Shown: positions 47,251 through 59,366 of the stretch, piece by piece | Layout: the number at the start of each line of letters is the position of its first letter | Numbering within the stretch: the stretch's first letter is position 1 | Assembly: GCF_000001735.4 (NCBI RefSeq) | Contig: NC_003070.9 | Location: 24,599,971 to 24,663,970 of the forward strand | Length of the DNA: 64,000 bases | Source of the DNA: Arabidopsis thaliana | Lineage: Eukaryota > Streptophyta > Magnoliopsida > Brassicales > Brassicaceae | Direction: 5' to 3' | Position numbers and translations under genes: made by a program | The notes under the pieces: model-generated | Told to the model about the DNA's origin: nothing | Database searches by the model: none | What the model saw: the letters and a program-made list of their open reading frames with translations, nothing else

Positions 47251-48543
47251 ATGTCTCCCATTCCAAAACCACTCTTCTTCTTCTTCTTCCTCAACTATGT
47301 GTCTCTCTCAACCTCACTCTCTCTTCACCTCCCACTCACATCTCTCCCTATCTCCACCACCACAAACTCTCACCGCTTCACCACCTCCCTCCTCTCCCGG
47401 AAAAACCCATCTCCGTCGTCTCCACCATACAACTTCCGATCAAGATTCAAATACTCAATGGCTCTAATCATCTCACTCCCCATAGGAACACCACCACAAG
47501 CTCAACAAATGGTTCTTGACACTGGAAGCCAACTTTCTTGGATCCAATGTCATCGTAAAAAGCTTCCTCCAAAACCAAAAACATCATTTGATCCATCTCT
47601 TTCTTCTTCTTTCTCAACTTTGCCTTGCTCACATCCTCTTTGTAAACCGAGAATTCCCGATTTTACCCTTCCTACTTCTTGTGACTCCAACAGGTTATGT
47701 CACTACTCTTACTTCTACGCTGATGGAACCTTCGCTGAGGGTAATCTCGTTAAAGAAAAAATCACTTTCTCAAATACCGAAATTACCCCTCCTTTGATTC
47801 TTGGTTGTGCTACTGAGTCTTCTGATGATAGGGGCATTTTGGGAATGAACCGTGGTCGTCTCTCTTTTGTTTCTCAAGCTAAGATTTCGAAGTTCTCTTA
47901 TTGCATCCCTCCCAAATCAAACCGGCCCGGTTTTACTCCAACCGGTTCGTTTTACCTTGGTGATAACCCGAATTCACACGGTTTCAAATACGTTTCTTTG
48001 TTGACTTTTCCTGAAAGTCAACGAATGCCGAATCTTGATCCTCTTGCTTACACTGTTCCTATGATTGGGATTAGATTTGGTTTGAAGAAGCTTAACATTT
48101 CCGGTTCGGTTTTCAGACCCGATGCAGGCGGGTCGGGTCAAACAATGGTTGATTCGGGATCCGAGTTTACTCATTTAGTAGACGCAGCTTACGATAAAGT
48201 AAGAGCAGAGATAATGACACGTGTAGGACGAAGATTAAAGAAGGGTTACGTCTACGGTGGAACAGCTGACATGTGTTTCGATGGAAACGTGGCGATGATC
48301 CCACGGTTGATAGGAGATCTTGTGTTTGTGTTCACTAGAGGAGTTGAGATACTTGTTCCGAAAGAGAGGGTTTTGGTTAACGTAGGAGGTGGGATTCATT
48401 GCGTTGGAATCGGACGGTCGAGTATGCTTGGAGCTGCTAGTAATATAATCGGGAACGTTCATCAGCAAAATCTTTGGGTTGAGTTCGATGTGACCAATAG
48501 AAGAGTGGGTTTCGCTAAAGCTGATTGTAGCAGAGTAGTGTGA
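47251..48543 (+). CDS. Secreted pepsin-like aspartyl protease
   Basis: A pepsin-family (A1) protease of the plant nepenthesin-like group, 430 residues, intronless. A hydrophobic signal peptide with a poly-phenylalanine core spans about 1-24. A short pro-region follows, then the two catalytic sites: DTGS with Asp90 and DSGS with Asp301. Both aspartates are present, so activity is expected. The nepenthesin-type cysteine-rich insert after the first site is seen as C100, C126, C131, C144 and C150. The flap tyrosine lies in SYFYADGT near 154-160. It probably acts in the wall or secretory pathway; the substrate is unknown. The ATG at 47251 is chosen because it starts the signal peptide and follows the TATA box at a normal distance. 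Likely At1g66180. Confidence 0.92.
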   Translation: MSPIPKPLFFFFFLNYVSLSTSLSLHLPLTSLPISTTTNSHRFTTSLLSRKNPSPSSPPYNFRSRFKYSMALIISLPIGTPPQAQQMVLDTGSQLSWIQCHRKKLPPKPKTSFDPSLSSSFSTLPCSHPLCKPRIPDFTLPTSCDSNRLCHYSYFYADGTFAEGNLVKEKITFSNTEITPPLILGCATESSDDRGILGMNRGRLSFVSQAKISKFSYCIPPKSNRPGFTPTGSFYLGDNPNSHGFKYVSLLTFPESQRMPNLDPLAYTVPMIGIRFGLKKLNISGSVFRPDAGGSGQTMVDSGSEFTHLVDAAYDKVRAEIMTRVGRRLKKGYVYGGTADMCFDGNVAMIPRLIGDLVFVFTRGVEILVPKERVLVNVGGGIHCVGIGRSSMLGAASNIIGNVHQQNLWVEFDVTNRRVGFAKADCSRVV

Positions 48544-51500
48544 GGAAAAGGGTTCTGCTACGGTTACAAACAAGGGTCTTATGGTGGACTCGGTTAAAGA
48601 TCGTCGTTCGATGATGTTAATCGGACGGTACATATTAAAATAGCAGTTTTGTATGAAGGAACTTTTATTAGGGGCTCTGAACAATGTCCTACAAATAATT
48701 AAAAGTGTTCACGTTAGATTTTTATGTTGTACCGTTTGTATATTATATGGTTCATATTAACTTGTTACATAAAAATATCTTTTATTACTTGACTCGTGTT
48801 GAAAGACTTGTGGATGAAGAGAATTAAATTTGAGAATTTTATGAGTGTTTTTGTTCTGTTTTTATATTTATGGTACCACTTCTACTTTTGGTTTAATAAT
48901 CCAAAAAATTAGATCTACTTTAAGCCGAATGTCTACATATATACTAATAATGAAAACAAACTAATATAATAAATGGATAGTTAGCTACAAAACACGTAGT
49001 CTACTAACTATGAAAAAGTATCATAGAAAATTAATGAATAGCATAAATTAATCAATTTTTTTTGAAATAATGGGAATATGTTATATTCTTCACTTAATTT
49101 AATATCATTTCCAAGCGTTAGAAAAAAAAAAATATCCATTCCTAATTTTTTTGTTACAATATAGAATTGTGATTTTAGTCTATTCCATCTAACTTTGATT
49201 GTTTATAGGTCACTCAGATTTCGAAGTTTAAGCACTAGTACAGTTCACTAGGATACAAATCCTAGAAAAGTAGTATATTTCGGTGGTATGTATTTTTATT
49301 AAATTAATTGATAAACTGTTTATTTTAGTAAGTTTTTGTTGGAAAAAAAATCTAGACATGTGTATTGTGTATACGGTTTCAGAACTCTCATGGATGTTCT
49401 TTGTGTAACTAGTCTCCCATCACAATCCACATTATAATTTTTAGTCACCAACTAGTCAAGGCTAGTGGTTACAATTATTATCATTAACGTATATTTAATT
49501 GAAATATGGAGGAACACGAATTGCTTGGTGTAAAATATTGGTGTCTATCTATAATATATAACTTGCTTGCAACATAATCCTTGATTACAGAAATCGAAAG
49601 TAAGTTAAAAAAAAAAAAGAGAAATAGGGCTGTCTTTATATTTTATCGTCTATGTGATATTTACTAATTATTAGTAAGACAAATTGAAATCAAGATCACA
49701 CCACGACACAAAAGATATATTATTATTTTATAAAAAAACAAAATCATATTTTTTTAAAACTTGGAGAGAAGAGAAAGATGCAATGGATAAACCACAAAAA
49801 CACATGCACCAAATAAAGAACACTAATATGTCACAAGACATGTATCATCTATTTTGTGCACCATCATTTTTTTTTTTTTTGTAAGCAAATACAGTATTTG
49901 TCAAATTATTTTAAAATATATATGTACAAAATCTTGAAATCTCTATTATCTTTTTTTTTTTTATGTGAAATGCGTTTCTGATAATAATAAAAATACCATG
50001 AATACCACAAATTTAGAGAATAATCAAACCAACACAAAACTAGAATTTTGAGTTATAAGACAAGTATCAAACCATAATACAGTTAGGATTTCTATGTACC
50101 CCAAGACAAAACACTATGAGCATTGCAACACATGAGATTTCTGATCAAAAACAACAAAAACAAAATCAAAATTTAATAAAATAACAAGCTTTAAACTTTG
50201 AAAATGTAGGGAAGTGTGAAGTAGGGGCCAAAGATGAGCTGGTCAGCCTTAACTTTGAGATAGGATTTGGGTCAAGTAGCCGACAGCTTAGTACTCTTCT
50301 CCCTTAACTCATCCTTTTCTTTCCTTTTATAATTCTCTTTATTCCCGACAATGACGTTCCTTTCTTCTTTTTTCTTCTTTCCCATCTTTGTTACCATCAT
50401 TGTAGTTTAGTTTTGCAAATCCATAATTAACTTAACTTATTTATGCATCATCAAATTATCATGGGTTGGTCGTGGATCTTGTACCTCATGATCCACCAGA
50501 AGATTAGCATGCGGTAAAGCCATTGTCAAGCAAATGATGACTCTATAAGATATATTTTATGTTTTACCAAGTATCATCCGAAAATTTATGATGTTGAGAA
50601 ACCTATTTTAATTATTTCATACGATTGATTAATAATGTTCTAATACATTTCTATTGTATGACACACGATTGTTAGTTTATTCGTGAAATTGTGAATAATT
50701 TAGTAAAACTATCTCTCCAAAATCCTTAAGCAAATGTTATGAAGGTGAAGAAAACGTTATTATGCTACATATTGTACATCATACTATATGTTCTTTTTGG
50801 TCTTTATATGTATTATAACCAGTTTAATTCTTGCAGAAAAAAATAAATAATAAGACTTAACAATTGTGCAATAATATATGGAGAAACGAAAGCGAAAAGA
50901 TGACGATTCTAATCGCGGAAAGTAATATAGCTTGACTCGATTGACGCGATGAACTATCATTATTCCAATCGAAGTGGGGAATTTGTGTAGTGCAATGTGC
51001 AAAAAAGAAAGTTCCTTCATTATTTCAACTTTGGACCGACCAAGATGGGTTCAATTTTCATTTTTATGTGCTTACGATCATGAATCATCAAGAATTTGAT
51101 GGCAGACATAAAGTGCAGTTGGTACTCACTCATAAAATGGAGCTGGGCTGAAAAATCATAGGAATCTTCATGCACAATAGTAAGGCCAAAACCTTTGTTT
51201 TTTATATATAATAAACAAGTTGTTTGACAAAAAAAAAACTAGGTTTTAGACCCATGTGTGAGTTCTTTCTATATATTTTTGAAAAGTTTCATATGTGATA
51301 TAGATATACTGAAATTTATTTTTAATTTATACGTGATGGTGATAATATACATCGAATAAAAGAAAAATTATTGTGACCTAAACACCATAAAAGTTTAAAC
51401 TACCACTGAGTCGAAGATTTCAATAAATATACACAATTTCAATAATTATAACAATGTAAAACTAAAAAATTAATTTATTACAAAGGGTGAATAATTTTTT

Positions 51501-53058
51501 CATGACATATACATATTTTTTTTAATATTTCGTTATTTTCTTTCTACTTTCAATGTGCAAGTTTTTTTAAAATAGTTCTTTTTGTAATAGGTAAGGTATG
51601 ATTCCAGTTTCAAATTCAACTATCAAAAAGTTAGAAACAAATGATCCTAATGGAGAATACACGTTTGTTCTACGAGAAACCTTTTTCTGTTTATATTATT
51701 AAAAATGTACAAAGACTCGTTTATGGGTTCTTTCTTTGTTAGTGTTTAAGTAGAGGGTGTTTTCAGCTAAGATATATGTTTCAGACCTCTAAATAAGAAT
51801 GAGTTTTTGATATTTTGAAGTATAACAAGCTTGTTTGGTTATTAAGGAACTGGTCCATTAGTATTACGTACGAATGATCCAATCCCGTGCCTGAAACTCT
51901 ATCACCTTCATGATGTGAAGCATCATAGCTACATTTTATCCATCCCATTGGCGGTATGTTCCACTGTAGGTTACGGATTGGCTCTTATTCGAATTCTCCT
52001 AGACTTCATTTTATACGAACGTCTTAATCCATTCATTTTAATCCAACCCGTAACAGAAATCAGTGTAAATCAAAACTCATTATGAAACTCTCAAACCAAT
52101 AGAATAAAAAACAAAGAACAATTTTAAGAATTGTAGAAATCGAGAGAGAGACAAATGAGAGAGATTAACAACAGTCCAATCGAATTGGGCTTTTTGTTTC
52201 TTTCTTTAATGTTCGTTTGATTGATTTTTTAGTGGGCTGGCCCCTAAGTTATTTTAAATTAGGGTCATTTCATTTCATTGAATTGAATGGTTGCACACGC
52301 CACACACAATGTTTGGCACTTACAGACTTACAGTCACATCTGTACCTAGGAAAACGGCAAATTCATACACTAATTATGCTACATGGTTAGTCCGGACACC
52401 AGCTATATTGTTGTGTACAATTTACAGTTTATAAACATATATCCAATAATCCTAAATTCACGCACAACTAATAATTTTGGCTAAGACTTTGATTGTAGTG
52501 GAATGGTGTTAGTCAAACTGTTGTTTGTTACTTTTTTTTTTTAATGTAAAATGTTACCTTACCTACCACTAAAATATTTGATTAACACAATCGAATTAGA
52601 TTGAACCATGCATGACCCAAACGCATATATGGTTCCGCTGTCGAGACGATCTTAAATCATTGGATTTCGCTTGTTTAAAAATTTAAAAGAATTTTTTTAA
52701 TATACTTGTAATTAATATTATGTATTTCTATATTACACTCTACCAATAAATTATTTTAATAACTGTACTTAGTAAAAAGGTAAGCTGTAATTAAGTAATT
52801 CTTATGATGTAAGGGAGATAATACTAATCTAAACTCACAAATGAGCTAGAACAATTTCATTTTTTTTTTTTGGTCAGTTTTTCCCTAAAGATGTAAATAT
52901 TTACTCAAACTGGTAAAAAAAAACATAGCTAGTGAAAATCGCAAACTGAAAGTAAGAAATGTACAATTAAATCAAACAAAACAAAAACAATGTTCAAAAG
53001 AAAAAGTCCTTCCAGCCTAAAAAGTCTTCAAAGTTCAACAACCCAAGAACCACTAAAG
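48544..53058. other. 4.5-kb gene-poor region
   Basis: 3' untranslated region of the protease gene, then A/T-rich spacer. No gene is supported. Two less AT-rich blocks, 50215-50360 and 51840-52050, have mixed composition without a long frame and could be regulatory or non-coding RNA; nothing more can be said from sequence. Confidence 0.45.
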
Positions 53059-53871
53059 TTAGCAATGACCACTTTGAGTCTTGCCACTCCCACTTGCCGC
53101 CGACCTGACCAGAGCCTCTGCAGCCACCGCAACCTTAACCGTTCTCCTTCCGGCCTGCGAAGCCACGTCATCACTTCTCCCACAAACCGTCGACCCTGGA
53201 CCCATCACAATCATTCCCTTCCATAAACTTCTCTTGCTCACCTTTTTCATGAAGCCACCATTATAACTCTTGTCATTATTTGTTTTACTTCTAGTAGTAG
53301 TATTACTGTCACTACCATTTCTCTTCTTCAACAAACCATGATCATCAAAACCATAATCATCATTACGATTATGATTATGATGATCATCGCCGTTGTGCTT
53401 CAAAACACTACTTAAACTCGTGGAGAAACTAGAATCATCAATGTTAAGCCTCTTGGAGATGTTCTTGGTTTCGTAAGTATCAAGAAGACGAGAGTAATAC
53501 GTTTCTTGATCCCCACGAAATTGATAATTCGTGTACCAAAGCGGAGACTTAGTAGAAGAAACCCTATTCTCGGCCAAAACCCTATTCTCAGAGAGGATCA
53601 TGTTCTTCGTGGCTTCGATCTTGTACCGTGAAGGTCGAGGTATTCTTTGTGCTCTCGTTACATCAAACTCTCTCATAATCGGTTTGCCTTCTTTCCGTAA
53701 GTACCAAGCCCACGCCGCCGCCTTCACCACCGCTAAATCATCTCCTCCTCCTCCTCCACCATAAACCATCATCGCCCGTTTCTTCTTCCTCCTCTTGTTT
53801 ACGTTGTTGTTGATAGCATTCTTCTCCGAGACGGATGGTGAAGAAATGTAGTAGTTGGCAAATGGGAGCAT
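53059..53871 (-). CDS. Uncharacterised plant protein, 270 residues
   Basis: An intronless frame from an ATG at 53871. Not a known enzyme. Near residues 49-72 it has AAAWAWYLRKEGKPIMREF, a hydrophobic/aromatic motif followed by RPSRYKIEA, which looks like a conserved plant-specific domain. The middle is low-complexity, with histidine/asparagine/aspartate-rich and serine-rich stretches (HNGDDHHNHNRNDD). A basic KRRKKKRA patch near residue 26 could be a nuclear signal, and a glycine run follows it. The C terminus is alanine/valine-rich and basic. Codon use is like that of the neighbours. A real gene is likely; its function is unknown. Likely At1g66190. Confidence 0.75.
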   Translation of the reverse strand: MLPFANYYISSPSVSEKNAINNNVNKRRKKKRAMMVYGGGGGGDDLAVVKAAAWAWYLRKEGKPIMREFDVTRAQRIPRPSRYKIEATKNMILSENRVLAENRVSSTKSPLWYTNYQFRGDQETYYSRLLDTYETKNISKRLNIDDSSFSTSLSSVLKHNGDDHHNHNRNDDYGFDDHGLLKKRNGSDSNTTTRSKTNNDKSYNGGFMKKVSKRSLWKGMIVMGPGSTVCGRSDDVASQAGRRTVKVAVAAEALVRSAASGSGKTQSGHC

Positions 53872-54981
53872 TGTGGGAATAGAGTAAATAAAATTTGTGA
53901 GATAAACGTTAATAGTGGCGAAGGGAAAGGCTAAGGAAAATGATTGAAGAATATATTTATTTCGTATTAAAGGAAATAGTAAAGAAAAATGAAAGTAAGT
54001 AGGTGTGTTGGCCTTACTTTAAGGTCCACCAAATGGATACGGCAATCTAAATAATTCCATGGAGAAAATGTTTTTTTATATTTCTGTGTTAGTTGGATTT
54101 GGAATTGCATAGTGCTTATCCTACGTATCACCAGCGGTCCCGTATACGTATACTTAATTCGTGCATTAATATCTCAATAAATATGGGACTACAAGTCCTT
54201 GTTATGGACTGGACTACGAGAATATGGTTGTGACAGAAAAAAAATTAGATACAAGATTCAGTTTTTCCAAATTTTTAATTCATTTTGAAAAGATTCTTTG
54301 TTATTATAGTATGTGGAAGAAGTAACCACGCACTTTCTTCTCCACCTTGAAGTGTAAAGCTTTTGGTTTCGATGACGATGACGATGACGATGACTATCCA
54401 ATTATATTATTTTAAGTCAACAAGGCTTATTGTGGAGATGAATGTTGTTGTATGATAAGGAATTATTTCTGTCCAACAGTTTTCTTACGCAATTAAATTT
54501 CAAGAACATAAGTATGATGGTCCCGTACCACAATAAGTTTTTGTTAGTTTGTGGTAAGTAATGGTTGTTTTAAAGTTCACACATTTTTGTGAAGAGGAGA
54601 AGTCTGGTTTCAAATGACTAGTCAAGACTATTAGCAGAAGACAAATATATGAACGAACCTTAGACCGATCCGATTACGGCCCATGATGGATCAAAATCAC
54701 TTGCACCCATGTGACAGATAATGTTGGTATATTGCTTCTAAAAATAGACAAAAGGCTTAATTAGTACCGTTTATAGAAGTAAGAGTGCTCTTAGGAATAG
54801 TTCGGATAACTTTCCTTTTAATACTACTGCATAGGCAAGATCACAAAATGGAAACAACAATTTTGTGATTGAAAAATTTGTTATGTCTTCACATTAAACA
54901 ATTGTTATGCCAATTTATAGATATAATAACATGGACTCAAGCTTACAAGGCTGACTTATATTCAATATAGTCCACTAGATA
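53872..54981. other. Intergenic region upstream of the uncharacterised gene
   Basis: Promoter and spacer. The one repeat is a four-unit GATGAC hexamer run at 54371-54394. No gene. Confidence 0.45.
54371..54394 (+). repeat. GATGAC hexanucleotide repeat, four units
   Basis: Four perfect GATGAC units in a row in non-coding DNA. Confidence 0.85.
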
Positions 54982-55202
54982 TTATGGCCCATTATTCATT
55001 ACCTTGATGGTCTCGTTAGTGTCCCCATTGAGATCCACTTTGTTATCAAGGAAGGTGAAAGGAAATAAAATTCCGGAGAAGTAGTCATTTGTTCGGTCTA
55101 CTGATAAGCATCCCACATTGGTGGTTTGTTTGCAAACAAAGGGGTTCAAAAAGCCGTTGATATGAGTACGCAACGATCTTGTGAGTCATAGATCAAAAAC
55201 GG
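54982..55202 (-). pseudogene. Exon-like relic, minus strand
   Basis: On the minus strand a stretch of coding-like composition reads HINGFLNPFVCKQTTNVG, then DRTNDYFSG, then DNKVDLNGDTNETIK. It is followed at once by a splice-donor sequence AAG|GTAATG (around 55006). The base composition is less A/T-rich than the flanks. No partner exon or start is identified and I do not recognise the family. It may be a fragment of a decayed gene. Confidence 0.35.
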
Positions 55203-55549
55203 ACCAGACAGGATCAACATTGGTGTTTCATGTTTGTATAAAATGAAAAATAAAAGAGATCTTTAATTAGTCTCTAACATTGAAACATGAAGAGGCCTTT
55301 TCAGATTGTATTATTAGTACCAATACCAAAGGTTTCAATAAAGGTCAAACAAACAGAGCAAACCGAATTTGCTCTAACCACAGAACCCAAAAGATTATAA
55401 AAAGAAGAAAAAGAAAGAAAGGCCCCAAATCACAAACTCCGGCAGTGTCAACCGGTACAATTGCTTAATACACACTGTAGAGAAAAGACAAGCTTGGAAC
55501 TTCCAAAAAACCCAATCAGAAGCAACTTCAAGAGTTACGGATCATCCTT

Positions 55550-57550
55550 TCAAGGGTTCCAGAGGAGTGTAGTCTCTGCAATCATGGAAGTAACAACGTA
55601 AGGGTCCATGTTTGAAGCTGGCCTCCTATCCTCAAAGTATCCCTTCCCTTCTTTCTCGGTGTCACGTCCTACTCGGATCGATGCACCACGGTTCGCAACA
55701 CCCTTTTTAAAGAAGATTCAAACACAAAGATCAGAAAATGTTATCAAACATTTTACAAATAAAACAATGTTCTAAAATCTTTACCCAAAGGAAAGTGTTG
55801 ATGTCAGCAGTTTCATGGTGTCCCGTGAGACGACGCTCGTTTCCTTCACCGTAAGCGGAAATGTGTTCCTTGTGTCTCAAGCCAAGCTTCTCGATCGCCT
55901 TCTTGATTATCTCGTATCCTCCTTCTTCCCTCATTGATTTAGTACTGAAATAAAAACGTTCACCATTTTCTTGAATGTTCTCACAAACATTGTAATGATC
56001 TAACAAGAGAAAAGATTCATGATTCTTTTTACCTGTAATTGGTGTGAGCACCAGCTCCATTCCAGTCACCAGGAATAGGTTTTGGGTCAAAAGATACAAC
56101 CACACCAGCAATCTCTGTGATCCTCTGTTTTTAAAACCACCAAAACTTGTGTTATAAGTTTATATTTCCTTAAAGAGATCAACAAGAATCGAAAAGTGAA
56201 TGGTTTTAAATTATACCTCCAAAATGTAACGAGCGATCCATATTTCATCAGCAGCTGAGATACCGACCGATGGGCCGACTTGGAACTCCCATTGTCCCGG
56301 CATGACTTCTCCATTGATCCCACTGATGTTGATTCCAGCATACAAAGAGGCTTTGTAGTGAGCATCAACAATGTCTCTTCCAAAAGATTTGTCAGCTCCA
56401 ATACTGCAGTAGTATGGTCCCTGCAAGAGTGCAAGAGATAATTCAGAAGCCAAGAACGGAGAATCGAAAAAGAGCAGTAAACAAACGAAAAAACTCCGCA
56501 AAAACGGAATGTACCTGAGGGCCAGGGAAGCCACCAATGGGCCATCCAAGAGGCCAGTTCACATCCTTCTGCAACAAAGTGTATTCTTGTTCGATTCCAT
56601 ACCTAATTAACCGGAAAAAAAATCAGCGATCTACGACCACCGCAAGAAAGCGAAAAAGCTATATAAAAAGAACAGGGGAATTTGGATTAACCATGGCACT
56701 TCAGCAATAACATCAGGGTTAGCAAAGATCTCAGCCGCAGCATGTCGCTTGTTAGTAGGGATTGGCTCTCCCGCTGGAGTGTAAGCATCACACATAACCT
56801 GATCAAACCGATAAAAAACGTTAATCTTTAACCGCTAAAAACAGAACATATAGCAAGAAAAAAAAAAAAAAAGTTTAAACTCACAAGGATGTTGTTGCCT
56901 CTACGGAATGGATCTTTGAAAATTGCTTGAGGGCTAAGAAACACAAATACAACAAATATTATTAAGAAAGTAAACAAAAAACAAAAGAGATGGATCTTTA
57001 GAGAAAATCTTGAAGAGACTTTTTTTTTTGGTTTTAATCTTGAAGAGACTTACTATAAGATCACTTCACTGTCTTGACCAGGAGCTTGACCAGTGCTTGA
57101 ACCATCATAGTTCCACTTTGGAAGTTTTGATGGATCGGTCACAGGTCCAGGGAGAGTCTGCAGGCAACAAACCAGAGTCTTAGTAATTCAATCGAATCAA
57201 ATCTCTCCGAGAAAAGTTACAATTTGTCAAAGAAATTATAGTTAAAGAAAGATTAAATTACCCTGGCTTTGCTTCTCATGTCCATACCAGAACCACCAAC
57301 CCTATTTGAATTAAAACCAAATTAGAGATGTAATACAAAATGGTAAATGACAAAGATTGACTTTAAGATAAGATTGACTTTAAGATTCAAATCTTTAACT
57401 CAAGCTCTTGTTTTCCGATAAGAACAGAAAAAACCAGAGAAACTCAAATGGTCAAAAGCAGAGGAAGAAGACGAACCATATGTATTCAGCGATGATCTTT
57501 TCACTGTTGTCTGAGATGTCAAGGTTAACAAGATCTGCAAGAAGACTCAT
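55550..57550 (-). CDS. GLN1;2: Cytosolic glutamine synthetase GS1
   Basis: Makes glutamine from glutamate, ammonium and ATP; the enzyme is a cytosolic decamer. Ten exons: 57550-57477, 57301-57262, 57157-57054, 56933-56885, 56798-56692, 56602-56515, 56420-56217, 56124-56033, 55944-55785 and 55702-55550. All introns have GT..AG borders. The product is 356 residues, the standard GS1 length. It begins [10 protein letters not shown] with no chloroplast transit peptide, which excludes the plastid GS2 form. Signatures present: [13 protein letters not shown], the ATP-binding [17 protein letters not shown], and [14 protein letters not shown] with the active-site arginine. It ends TTLLWNP. Isoform identity (GLN1;2, also GSR2, probably At1g66200) rests on gene order. 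Intron 3 carries one of the poly(T) scars. Confidence 0.95.
57006..57051 (+). repeat. Target-duplicated poly(T) micro-insertion in GLN1;2 intron 3
   Basis: AATCTTGAAGAGACTT (16 bases) is at 57006-57021 and 57036-57051. The insert is eight T residues and GGTTTT. The right copy abuts the donor of intron 3, so on the coding strand the duplicated segment starts three bases inside the intron; the donor GTAAG is kept. Confidence 0.75.
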
Positions 57551-57666
57551 GGTTGCAAGAAGAAACAAGAAGATTGAATCTTTGTAATAAGAAGTAGAAA
57601 ATCTTGAGATTGTGTGTTTTATTTTTGTTAATGAGATGATGCTTTAGAGTTCGTGGTTGTGGTAGT

Positions 57667-57673
57667 ACTTATA
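57667..57673 (-). promoter_or_regulatory. GLN1;2: TATA box of GLN1;2
   Basis: TATAAGT on the minus strand lies about 120 bases before the ATG at 57550. A GAGAGA run lies just upstream (57694-57712). Confidence 0.5.
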
Positions 57674-58236
57674 GTGCAATGAGAGGATACAGAGATAGAG
57701 AGAGAGAGAAGGTGACGTGATACTCTGTTTTTGCAAACATTATAATATTATATAAAATATAATAAATTGTTTTTTTTTTAAACTAATGAAATAATTTAGT
57801 TTTGGTAATTTTTAGTCATTAATATGATTGTTGACTTATTCTAGGATTTTATATATTTAAATTCTAGTAGGTAGATAATTTATGTAGGCGTTGAATTTTT
57901 AATTTGTAAGGGTAGGTATTTAGAGTTATTGTTACTTACCATTTACTACTTTACAAAGTTAACATTGGAACGGAATGTTTGAACTTTGAATAATAACAAG
58001 AGAATTGGATGGTAATAAATTGATCCAACAAACTGATAGGTAAAGTTGAAATTTGTTGATAACAAGTGTGAGGCAGAAATTAAACACTGATTAACTTATT
58101 TTTATATTTCAGGTGGTGAATTTTTTTTTATTTTTATGGTCGATAGAATTAATTGATTTTTAAAAAAAAAATTTATAATTATTTTGACCAAATTTATTTT
58201 TTCATCATCTATTACATTATTTTAAAATTTTATTGA

Positions 58237-58300
58237 CAAAATAGACCTTCAACCCATAATTTTGTTTAGCACAAGACCATTTTTCAAAATAGACCTTCAA
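58237..58300 (+). repeat. 16-bp direct duplication
   Basis: CAAAATAGACCTTCAA is at 58237-58252 and 58285-58300, separated by 32 bases. Confidence 0.7.
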
Positions 58301-59366
58301 TTTTTCAAAAAGGATAAAAAGAGGCATTTTTCTCCATTGCTATTAGGTCCAATTATTCAAAAAAGAAATGGATAGACCATATAAAAGGATATTGTTTTAA
58401 TGTTTCAATTAAAACAAAAACACGAATTTTTATTTATCTATTAGTGATAACGAAAGAACATGTGCATAGGTTGTTGTCGCAATCGAACCGGCTTAACCGG
58501 TTAAAAGATAAGTGGTAGACGATTGTACGGCTTGGGAACGCGTCGGACCTACTCTTCTCAAAGTTGTTGCTAACGCAAGTCTTAAGCTGCGAGCCTTACC
58601 CAACCATGAATCATCTACACACTTTTTTGTCGAATCTACACACATATTATAAAAATAAACAATACAAAATTCAAAGAGGGACAAAAGAGATTCGATTCTT
58701 TTGGGCAGAGCCCGTTGTTGTTTGTTGAAGATATATACTTTAATATTTGTTATTTTACATGATGAATATGTGAACATTCTAAGAATTTATGAACAAATGT
58801 AGCTCATCTACACCCATACCTTCTAAAAATTTGGGTAGAGCTGTGCAAATTTCTTGAATTTTGGGATTTCCCAATTTGATGGGCAATATATCGATTTTTT
58901 AGTATTCATAAGACTTAGAAAAATTTGGATAAATATGCAAATTTCAGAAAAACGGTAAGTATGAGTTATATTTGGACTAGATTTGGTACCGGAATTTAAA
59001 ATTCAAATAGTTATATTTAGGTCAATATTTAAACATTTAAAACAGGTAAATACTTACATAATAATTTCAAAAATATTTTAACCAAAAAATTAGATATTCA
59101 GTGCTTAACTCATATTTTTGAAAATAATTTATGTTGATTTTCAAACTTCCAAAATGTTATATTATATGTAAATTTTCTCTAAGGTGAGATTTATGTAGGA
59201 TTTGAAGTAATTATGTAAATGCAAATATTATACTATAGATCAATTTTTAAATAACATTATTTGACACATCATATTTGTATTGAAAACGATAACTCCAAAG
59301 GAAATCGACAAGAAAGAAAATGTATCAATCTTGATTTGTAACCACAACAACTACAATGACCATTTT

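Noticed and set aside
47171..47519. Two plus-strand frames rich in serine/proline and leucine
   Set aside because: They are alternate frames of the aspartyl protease signal peptide and pro-region.
48235..48684. 149-residue minus-strand frame
   Set aside because: It lies antisense within the aspartyl protease coding sequence and is a shadow of its codon bias.
55731..56549. Minus-strand frames of 112-152 residues in GLN1;2
   Set aside because: They read through introns of the glutamine synthetase gene; the spliced model gives the complete enzyme.
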